Shown here one piece after another: positions 54,407 through 64,000 of a stretch of DNA of 64,000 nt (position 1 is the stretch's first letter; every line of letters starts with the position of its first letter). The position numbers and the translations under genes are program-made. The notes beneath the pieces are model-generated. The model saw only the letters and a list, made by a program, of their open reading frames with translations. It made no database searches and was not told where the DNA came from. This DNA comes from Hypomesus transpacificus (lineage: Eukaryota; Chordata; Actinopteri; Osmeriformes; Osmeridae). The stretch spans positions 10,884,078 to 10,948,077 of the forward strand of contig NC_061070.1 of assembly GCF_021917145.1 (NCBI RefSeq). The letters are read 5' to 3'.

Positions 54407-55228
54407 AGCCAACTTGAACGACGGTAAGTTTTAGAACCAATAGGACGAAATCAACACAAATGTTTTATCGATGGGGAAATACATGGAACAAATTCTGGTC
54501 ACTGAACTTTTAGTGCTGTAATCCTGGTTTGGAAGTACACCTTTCCACTTTCCTAGATAAATAAACCGAAGCAGTGTTCGGTACACAAGGGTCATTCAGA
54601 GGCGACAAACATCAAGGTAAATAACTTAAGTTTCTGTATTATAGTGTCACAACAAGCCGCATACACTCGTGGCACGCTTCGTTACTATAAATAATTGCAT
54701 CAGCTTTAATTCAATTTAATTGTACATATGAGAGTGAGGCAATAGGAAAGAGTGATAAGAAATACATGTAACTAGTCTACGTGGGCTACACTTTTTGTAT
54801 AATAAAATTACCAAGGTTTGCAGAATATCAAAATTATTTATATGCAAGCATGGCAACAAATAACATTTTGAATTTAGGGAGAAATACAAGTCTACGCTTC
54901 ACATTGTCATTATAGGTTTTTGATGATAAGTGGCTAAAAACATAGTTTGGCTGTAAATATAAAGCCTGTACATAGCCTGGAAATTCCCATAATAGTCAGC
55001 GGATCTGTTTAGATACAGTCACTCCAAGTGGGATGCTTAAAGCCTTGATATCTTAGAGAGGGATGGGCTGTGGATATTATGAAGATGATTAGCGTCATAC
55101 ATGCATAGTAGAAAGATAGAAAACAAGAAAGACAATTTATATTCTTAACCTTTTTTCACAGGAAGTGTACACTGACCATCCTTATCATCACCTTCCTCAT
55201 TGATGCATATGATCCATTAACAGCCACC

Positions 55229-57831
55229 ATGTCTGGCGCACTGAGGTATGTATTGTCCTTTCTTGTTATGCAGTTTGGTCTGGCAACGTTGGTCGGCATA
55301 TTCTCCATCCTTTTATAGATGGTAGAAAGACTGGGGCTGTAGTGTCTAATAGGACTAATTTCCTGTTAAGATGAATAACACTAGAGGCACCAACTTGAGC
55401 TTGGTTTGTATTGCCTTCAGTTGTGGCAAGCAGTGCCCACTGCCAAGGACTAACCAAACGGGATGTGCTTGATGAGGCTGTTACCTCTGGCTTGAAAATG
55501 GAGATTCAGACAGGCTTAGTCAACATACCTTTTTATTCCAATCTAAAGGAGCTCAACTTGTCTCATATGGCAACTTCTCCTGTGAAACATCCAGTTACTT
55601 TAAGTCTGTGTCACAAAGATGTGACTACTGGCACGTCCATAAGATTCCCCCCCCAAAAAGGTGACAGAGCTTGATGCTGAAGGGCCTGTGGCCCAAATGT
55701 AGTTAACCATAGCGTGTTTACCAATACTGCATATGATACACAGCATCTCATTAATGTCATATCATAGTTTAGATATATTGAATATGACACAATCATTTGT
55801 TATCAAGTCTATTCAGATCCAGTGTTACTAGTGTTGAGTTGTTCATGTTAAATTACCATATAAAGTTCCAACAATGGAACTGATACCTTGCTTTCCCTTA
55901 CGCTACATCTCACCTGTACACTCACTTGGGGGTTTTCATGGCTTGTAGTTTACTAGAAGACACAGAAAACCTGAAGGTAAAAATCACACAAATTTCCCCC
56001 TTAGGTGCTCATAGCTGTCTTATGATTAAGTGTATTTGTACATTTCTGTAAGCACTTCCAGATCGTAAATGCATGGATGCTGCACTGGTAGATGATATTA
56101 GAATAGGGGCAACCCTCTTGGTACAGGGACATTCCGTATTATTCAGATGAAAACACTATTTTTAATCAAACCTCCCAGTTGGGGGAGAGGGGGGGGGGGG
56201 GGGGCGTCCCTTAAATCGAGCAAGGAGTTTTATTCTAATGTTCCTCATTTCATGCCAGTTTTCAGTTTCAGACACTTTTATTATATCAATGCTTGCAACC
56301 CAGGTAAGAACGGAATCTGACCGAAAATAATAATGATTAAAAAGCCTGAGGGCAGGGAGAGTCTCCCGTATTAAGACGATGGAAACAGAGCGATGCTATT
56401 GGCTCTCACAGACCTGTATTGGATTGGTGTACTGTGACACTCTGACATCAGCGGCAGCACTGAGCTGGTATTTTGGGGGCTTTCCTTTCTGTTTTTTTCC
56501 TGCCCTACTTCCTGGAAGTGACTCGAGTGAGTAGAAGAGGGAGGGGGGACTGAGTGAAAGAGAGAGAAGAAGAGATCAGAACAGCCTTCCTTGTTCACGA
56601 CCACTGTAGTTTTGTGAAAGTGAAACTACTGTTTCAGTCGGGAGTATAACTAAAGGTTTACGTACATGTTGTTTTAGTATTCTTTCAAGTGGAAAGACAG
56701 AGGACTCGGAGTGACTCAGGTTGGTCATGCAGTGAGAACAGTAAACAGCTTCCTGTGTTCAAGTAGCTCAGCATGGTAATGCAGGTTTATGTGAAATTGA
56801 CAGGCTTGTTCGCGGTGGGAAGGTTAAAGTGGGTTAGGTATCCAGTTTAATTTGTGTTTTCAATTTATTTGTTTTCATTATAGGATGGATGACAGTCAGT
56901 ACAACATGAAAATATTTGAAAATGAGGTAAGCTGCTTTGTGTAAAATGTTTGTGAGACATGTTTTGATTCAGGTGTGGAAGGTATTCTGTTCATCAGAAT
57001 AGTTTGAAAAACATTTGCTTTCAACAATATGAAAATTAAAGAACACAATCGTCAGAAATACATTTAATGAAAGCCTTTGAAAATGGTTCAAAACATGTCT
57101 AATCTCAGCAGTTCATGAATTTACCGTACGACCTCATGCCTCCTGTGGACATCAAGATTGAACCTTACATCCCTGAAACAGGTACGTTCACATGACCTTT
57201 CACTCACTTTGTTTTTGTTAGAATGTTTACGTTATCGCTAGATTGTGGCAAGTGTGAGAAAAAAAAATACTGGTGTCTTTAACACGTTGTGCTAATCCAT
57301 GTGTTAAAGATATCAGTGATGGATTTAATGGCAAAAAACCCTATTGGTGTCAAGTGTGCGGTGTGCATAAAAACAAGTCATAAAATGAACTTCCTTTCAC
57401 AGTAGGATTGAGAGTAAATTTGTGTATTTCAGCTCATGGACCCTACATTCAAATCATCGAGGAGCCCAAACAAGTAAGCCCACAATTTCTTTGTGCTGGA
57501 TGAAATGATCTAATATTGTATTTCAGCCTCTGCTCAAATATTTGCACAAAGCCCAAAAATACATGCTTCCGTCTTCTCATAGTGAAACTACAAAATGATT
57601 TGCATAGTATATGCATTCAAAGTTTGTACCTTAATACCGAACCTTAGTTTAGTAAAAGCTTACGAAATCCTCTCGTAACTTATAGTAGAAATCATGTTAA
57701 GGTGGCAGTGTGCCCTGCTTCTGTCTGGTGTTTTGGTGTTTGCACATGACACGCTGGAAAGTCCTGGATGTAGGAAGTTACTGTTTCTGTAACAGGCAGT
57801 GCTAGTATTAGGGGATTATTCACTGACATCC

Positions 57832-57883
<52 letters not shown>

Positions 57884-60800
57884 GTGTGTGTGTAGAGAGG
57901 ATTCAGATTCCGCTATGAGTGTGAGGGGCCATCTCATGGAGGGCTGCCTGGGGCCTCTAGTGAGAGGAACAGGAGAACCTACCCTACTGTTAAGGTAAGA
58001 GACAGGACCAACTGTTGTTCTTTCAGCTGTTTGTGGTTTGAATTCTCTGACAGCTAGATGTCTCATTATGAAGGCAGATACCATGCTATCTGCCCAATGA
58101 GATATTTAAAAAATCATTATTTTTGAGTTTTAGACTTTTGATACTTTTGAGTATCATTTTTAATGTTATTATCTTTGTAATGATTCATGTGAGAGGTATT
58201 CTAACCTCTCCCTCTCCTTTCCAGGTGAATAACTATGTTGGCCATGCCAGGGTGGAGGTGCAGCTGGTGACGCACTCAGACCCTCCCCGTGTTCATGCCC
58301 ACAGTCTGGTGGGGAGACACTGCTCTGAGAGCGGAACATGCACGGTGGACGTGGGCCCCAACGAACTCACTGCCTCGTTAGTACCAACCTTTCTTTGTCG
58401 CGGACTGACAACACTTTGCTGTCATTAAAAAAATATATATATATATTTTAAATTAAATCACAGAACATTAAAGAGTTGAATAAATAAAAGCCATAGCTGT
58501 TCTAATCTTATTATTGTTACTCGCTACGGATTTGCACTGAAACGGTTGCCTTGGAATTTTCAAAAGCATTATAGCTATGACATAATTGTTTTTCCAGTTT
58601 ATAACTTGACACCACTGCCAGTATGTGCGACATATACAGATGGTAGAGTAGAACGTGAACGTCGATTTTTATGAATCCATTTCCCTTTCTCCCTCCCTCT
58701 GTAGGTTCAGTAACCTGGGCATCCTGCATGTTACCAAGAGAGGGGTGGTGGAGATGTTGGTCAAGAGACTCAGAGAAGAGAAGAAGAGACAGAAAGGCCA
58801 GCACAACCACATCACAGGTGAGAGCCCAGCCTCGGAGGGCGCGCAAACCTCCCATCAACTTGAGGAGAATCGAATCAGACAAGTTCAGAAAGAAAGAGTC
58901 TGGTTGAAGATCTTAGTGCAAGCTGTTGGCGTCTCGCGCGATTCATGGTTGCCAATGCTTAGCGCAGCTCGACATGGCAGCAATCGTGTTTGTTTGTAGG
59001 AAACCGCTCATCGAAACTACTTCACATGCAACACGTTGCGTCTTTGGGTCCCGAGCGATACACCTGCCGATTTTCAACAGTTCTCAAAATAATCGAGCCA
59101 AAGACTGTGTTGTATTAAAACTCACCTTGTCCACTCGTCTCAAACAGATCAAGAGGAACAGGCCATAACAAAAGAAGCCAAGGAGCTGGGCAAAGCTATG
59201 GACCTGAACATTGTAAGGTTAATGTTCACAGCCTACCTCCAGGACAGCAACGGGGGATTCTCTAGGGCCCTGAAGCCTGTGGTCTCCAACCCCATCTATG
59301 ACAGCAGTGAGTGAACATCAACTCGTGTCCTTATGAATTACCTCTCAAAGTTCATGTTTGACAAAACAAAACAGAAAACTAATTCATTATTATGCTCATT
59401 GTAGAATCGCCCAACGCCTCCAATCTGAAGATCTCCCGCATGGACAAGACCTGTGGCTCAGTGATGGGAGGAGATGAGATATTCCTGCTGTGTGACAAGG
59501 TCCAGAAAGGTGAGGGACCGTCTCCTATCCACTAGTAATACGTAAATTGGTGTAGCCATGTTTGCACTAATTGAATGATTTCACTGATACGTAAACCGTC
59601 ATGTTACATTGACCATGCCTATTCTGCCATCCAGATGATATTGAGATTCGTTTTTATGAGGAGGAAGAGGAAGGGGGCTGGGAGGCCTTTGGGGACTTCT
59701 CCCCAACCGATGTTCACAAACAGGTACAGACTGACTGGGGCGCGTGCGTGTGTGGATGATTAAACGGGATTTGTCATCGATTTGGCTCGTTCCCTCTTAA
59801 TGACATCACTTCGACGCGTGTTTTTCCTCTGCACAGTACGCCATTGTATTCAAAACGCCGCAGTACCACAGCACAGAGATTGAGCGTCCCGTCACCGTGT
59901 TCCTGCAGCTGAAGAGGAAGAAGGGGGGAGACTGCAGCGACCCCAAACAGTTCACCTACAAGCCCCAGGACCAAGGTGAGCCACGGCTGTGGGGATGTTT
60001 GAGTCGAATGACTCAAGATGAAAAGGCCGGGCTGCGGGGTTTTCTCAGTGGAAACGCGGGCAGGTGCCTCCTACTCGAAGCATATTTGGGTTTTTCGAAA
60101 GAAACCTATCAAATGAGCAGAAACCAGGCACTTTTGGAATCACAATTTTTTTTTCTCTCCCACCCCCTCTTTTCCGATTTCTTTCGGTCTTTGTTTCAGA
60201 CAAAGAAGAGGTTCAGAGGAAAAAGCAGAAGCCTCTGCCACACCCCTATGATCCAGGAAGAGGCGGGTCTCTGGGCGGGAACTGGCCACAAGGAAGGGGA
60301 GGAGCTGGGGGATTTGGAGGTGGCGCTGGAGGAGGAGGAGGAGGTAGGGCACACGGCTGTACACGACAATGCTATCTCACTGCAAGTTCGATGAGCGTGA
60401 ATTAGACCTTTTCTACATGACAAATGTTGTATGTCAAAACACGGATCGCGACCGTAAGTCACCTCAGTGACACAGGGATTGTACTCATCATCGTTTCCAT
60501 TGGGCAGGCTTCCAGTTCAATCATCAGATCAATGGAGGAGGCTTCTATGGAGGTGGGTTTGGAGGCTTCGGAGGAGGGACCCAAATGTCCGGCCCCGCCC
60601 CACAGGCAGGGGCGAACCAGCAGCAGGGGGGACAGACGGCTGGGCAGACAGGCCTACCACTACAAAGGCAACTCTTCCAGATAGGTATGTATGCCTGGAG
60701 GATACAGAGACTAGTCGTCACTGATTCTACTCAAACATACTGTACGGTGTTCCCAGTTCCTGACACAAAACGGAATAAAGCATCTGAAGTATCTGAGGCA

Positions 60801-63662
60801 TCGAACATATAAGATGTTAAAGTGATTACGGACGGATTTTGTTGTTACAGCCTTGTTGTTTTGTGTCCAGCTGCCTCTCTACAGAGCAGGGCCAGTCAGA
60901 CAGCCAGGCAGACCGCAGGAGCACTGCTCCAGTACTGCAGCACCGGGGACGTGCGGGTCCTTCTGGCAATGCAGAGACACCTATGTGGAGTCCAGGACGA
61001 GAACGGCGACACGTGAGTCGATCCTCTCCGCAGTGCTCCCTTTGACGCCCTTTAACATCGGGCCGTGGGATTCGGAAGGGTTTGTCTTGGTTTCAGGTGC
61101 TGATTGAGTGTGTTATGCCTACCCGCAGGCCTTTGCACTTGGCGATCATTCACCAGCAGACCGCAGTGATTCAGCAGCTGATTCACACTATCCTCCGCAC
61201 CCAGCAGCACGAGATTATCAACAGACCCAACCACCTCAACCAGGTAACACACCCCCAGAACAAAGCTCAAAGGCTGCCAATACCGGCACACCCTCTCGAC
61301 AGCATTCACTCAGCGAGTTGCATGTTTCTACGACGAGGTTAAATACCCGGCACGGTTCTCCCGTTTGATTTACTCGTGTCTCAAGTGCGTGTTTCCGTTC
61401 TGTTCTCCAGAGTCCTCTCCACCTGGCTGTGATCACCAGGCAGCCCAAGGTGGTGGAGGTGCTTCTCAGAGCGGGGGCTGACCCCACCCTGCTGGATCTG
61501 GACGGTCGCACCCCCCTCCACCTGGCTGCGCTGGCCGCGGACGACGTCTGCCTCCGCGTCCTGCTGGGGCACCTGGGCCAACGCTACGCCCACCTGGTCA
61601 ACATGGCCGACTACCACGGTGAGGGGATGAAAGCGGCGTCTAAATTTCGTACCTAGTTATGGGTTGTATTGTGTCGAAAAACTGTGTTTTATAACTCTAG
61701 CACTGCGTAGTCCTTTGTAATCCCCTTTATACTCATTGAATACTGACTTAAAATACGAAATATTGATATACTGTCGGTTAAAACTTCATAGACAAAGGCT
61801 TACGCTCTGTCTCTGTCTGTCTCTCTCTGTCTGTCTCTGTCTCTCTCTCTGTCTGTCTCTGTCTCTGTCTCTCTCTCTGTCTACTTCTGTCCTTCTTTAA
61901 GGTCTGCACCCTCTCCACCTTGCTGTGAAGAAGGGAGGAGAGCGCTGCCTGCGTCTGTTGGTCGAGGGCGGGGCTAAGATCAATGCCCCAGAGCAAAAGA
62001 GTGGATGCTCCGCCCTCCACCTGGCCGTCAGGGAAAATCTCTTCAAAGTGGCCTGCAGTCTAATCACAGATGTAGGTGTAGAATCACCCAATTCCCCTGA
62101 CATTCATAACATTCATTTCATCGATCATACTCTTCCACAATAAAACACACCCTTACACACTGTTGCACGCACACACACACACATACTCACCTCGTCTCCT
62201 TTGTTCTCCAGCTAAAGGCAGATGTGAACATGTGCACGTTTGGAGGGAATACCCCTCTCCACCTTGCGGCCAGCCTGGGCTCCCCCATCCTCTGCTCCAT
62301 GCTCGTCGCCGCGGGTAACGCCTCACACACTTACCATCACACACACACATTCAAGTGGATTTGTTCTTACTAAAAGTCTACTGTTTGTGTATGACATGCG
62401 TGGACAAGCACAACATGAACACCAACCCATAACTGTAGAGACTAGCTTGAATGAAACAAATGTAGAATATAAACCTTGTTTTCTATGTCCTCAGGTGCTG
62501 ACAAGAACCTGGAAAACGATGAGCCTCTCTTCTCCAGCTCGTCTTCCTCGGACGAAGAACAGGAAGAGGACGAACGAGAGAGAGGAAGTGGAGGACAGGC
62601 AGAGGCGACATCACAGACGCTCTCGCCCGAGAGAAAGCTTGTGAACACCCGCAAGAGACCAGCCACCGGACACACGCCCTTGGACCTGGCCAAATGTCGT
62701 AAGGTGAGACACACGGAGCAAATCCAAGGGGCATTCAATCCGATTCCAGACATGCGTATTCTAGAATGGACCGTTTGCACTGCTATTTGACAGTGCCGTG
62801 TTTCTGTGCCCCAGGTGAGAACCCTTCTGGAATCGAGACAGAGCCCCAAGCCCAGCCAACACAACATCAAGACACCTCCGTCCACGAGTAAAGAAGGTGA
62901 GACTACACCCTTCTGCCTATCTTTTCTTTCTGCCGTCGCTTCTTTTCCCTCAGTTGCCTCGATGCAGAAGGACTTTCCCCAGCTACAGGCTCTCTGGGGG
63001 GAATCTCCCCTCGGTTCCGTGCCAGGCATTTCTCCAGGTATCTGAACTAGGATCTTTCGCTTGTCCTCTGTGCAGGAGAGAGTCAGGCTCTGGACGAGGA
63101 GACACTGGCTAAGCTGTGTGAGATCCTCAGCGTGGGTGACGTGCCCTGGAGGCAGCTGGCAGAGAGGCTGGGCATGCTCACACTGGCACACCTGTACCAG
63201 GAGAGCCCCTCGCCGTGCCACAACCTGCTGCAGAATTACAAGGTGTGTGCGCCGCACGCCGACAGGATGCAACCTTTGCGTGAGAGGTTGACCACGGTTT
63301 CCTGAGAAGTGGGTGAGCTCACATGTTTCCTCCCCGTGTGTGTATGTGTATGTGTGTGTGTGTGTGTGTTTCTAGTTGGGTGGAGGTCCAATTGAGGGGC
63401 TGGTGGATGCTCTCCAGTCTATGGGTTTGACTGATGGAGTCCGGCTACTGAGACAAGCTGAGCTGAGAGTTGATAAACAAAGCACAGGTACTGAACTGAT
63501 CACTTCCTGTCAAACGCATAATATTGTCCATTGACCAGATTTGGTTCCTGGTTTATACTCAACCTGTTTTGTTTTGCCCAATCAGATAGCACAGTAGACA
63601 GCGGTTTCGGTAGTCAACCAATGAATCAGGAGATGGAGGAGCCAGCCATGGCCAATCCCTAA
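55229..63662 (+). CDS. nfkb2: NF-kappa-B p100 (precursor of p52)
   Basis: Coding exons: 55229-55245, 56884-56926, 57109-57181, 57433-57473, 57896-57994, 58225-58376, 58705-58817, 59148-59306, 59405-59509, 59635-59723, 59837-59975, 60200-60343, 60508-60684, 60871-61012, 61129-61243, 61411-61618, 61902-62071, 62212-62314, 62495-62703, 62815-62896, 63076-63242, 63376-63487, 63586-63662; 2736 nt, 911 residues (human p100: 900). p100 retains RelB in the cytoplasm; signal-induced processing releases p52 (non-canonical pathway). Visible in order: Rel homology domain from about residue 45, with DNA-contact loop [16 protein letters not shown]; nuclear localisation signal RKKQK (about 350-354); Gly-rich processing region (about 363-415); ankyrin repeats (about 490-735: [28 protein letters not shown]); acidic Ser-rich insert; death domain (exons 21-22); C-terminal degron DSGFGS (about 891-896). 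The ATG at 55229 has a good context (CAGCCACCATG); ATG 56885 would start a shorter form beginning MDDSQYNMK. Confidence 0.97.
56476..56485 (+). promoter_or_regulatory. NF-kappa-B site in nfkb2 intron 1, putative alternative promoter P2
   Basis: GGGGCTTTCC is a perfect kappa-B match. It is followed within 50 bp by CTTCCTGGAAGTGACTCGAG (ETS-like core) and at about 56714 by TGACTCAG (AP-1). A first exon near 56500-56740 spliced to 56884 would use ATG 56885. Mammalian NFKB2 has two alternative promoters; the equivalence is inferred. Confidence 0.45.
57833..57893. repeat. (TG)n microsatellite forming the 3' splice-site region of nfkb2 exon 5
   Basis: 23 uninterrupted TG units (57833-57878), then TTTGCG and more TG up to the TAG acceptor at 57893-57895. 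There is no C/T-rich pyrimidine tract between them. Confidence 0.95.
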
Positions 63663-64000
63663 TCACCAGGACAAGGAAGAGAGTTGAAAATGATCTTGGG
63701 AACCTTTTTAGGTGTCGTTCTCAGCTTGGGGACACTTGCTATGGTTGACAGTCATATGAATTTTGCAGTCCATTGCAATTGACTGGGAACATCAGTGCTG
63801 GTGTCTGGATGACAGGACTGTACAATGTAGGATATGTTTGGAATATCTAAAGACCTATGCCATCGTCATGACTACATAGAACATGGCAGCTTGCTGTGTA
63901 GTGCCCTGTTCTGTTGCCCTCTGTAGTGTCCAAGTGGCTTATTGTTCCGCTGAATGGAAGAAAACAACTTGTGCCATGCCTTGCTTTGTTGTCTAGGAGA
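63663..64000 (+). other. nfkb2: nfkb2 3' UTR, runs off the window
   Basis: 338 bp after the stop with no canonical AATAAA, so the transcript probably continues beyond the window. No other gene seen. Confidence 0.65.

Noticed and set aside
62442..63272. 276-codon minus-strand open frame
   Set aside because: Antisense shadow across nfkb2 exons 19-21; the plus strand carries conserved death-domain and acidic-insert exons with correct splice sites.

Overview
The window is a piece of a teleost (ray-finned fish) chromosome. The evidence is intron-containing vertebrate genes with GT-AG exons, tRNA-derived SINEs that share a 3' tail with an L2-like LINE, a very high density of (CA)n, (CT)n and G-rich repeats, and gene order. 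All exon joins below were read by eye; for each coding exon the length and phase were checked against the translated product. The species cannot be named from the sequence.

Layout. (1) 1-9209, minus strand: the 5' part of mmrn2 (multimerin 2), with signal-peptide exon, two EMI-domain exons and one further exon; the gene runs off the left edge. (2) 9210-17846: gene-free, repeat-rich spacer with a 430-bp minisatellite. (3) 17847-27850, plus: sncg (gamma-synuclein), with two alternative 3' ends. (4) 27890-31186: an L2-like LINE tail, then a spacer. (5) 31187-34760, plus: a small, unrecognised Ala/Gly-rich protein gene in the position that ADIRF holds in mammals; its intron carries a decayed hAT transposase. 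(6) 35869-47432, minus: glud1 (mitochondrial glutamate dehydrogenase), complete, 13 coding exons, 543 residues. (7) 49873-54023, plus: shld2 (shieldin subunit 2, formerly FAM35A), complete, 8 coding exons, 829 residues. (8) 54370-64000, plus: nfkb2 (NF-kappa-B p100/p52), 23 coding exons, 911 residues; the 3' UTR runs off the right edge.

The order and relative orientation mmrn2(-) sncg(+) small gene(+) glud1(-) shld2(+) match human 10q23 (MMRN2-SNCG-ADIRF-GLUD1-SHLD2) as I recall it. nfkb2, which in human lies elsewhere on 10q, sits directly behind shld2 here. The genes are functionally unrelated (endothelial matrix, neuronal lipid-binding protein, mitochondrial metabolism, DNA-end protection, transcription factor); this is conserved synteny, not an operon or a defence-type cluster.

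I saw no new multi-gene system. The most interesting signals are at splice sites and promoters: a 20-bp tandem array that copies the 5' splice site of glud1 exon 8 eight times; a (TG)23 tract in place of a pyrimidine tract before the in-frame nfkb2 exon that encodes the DNA-contact loop; perfect kappa-B sites at two candidate nfkb2 promoters; and two possible sncg C-termini, each with its own poly(A) signals.
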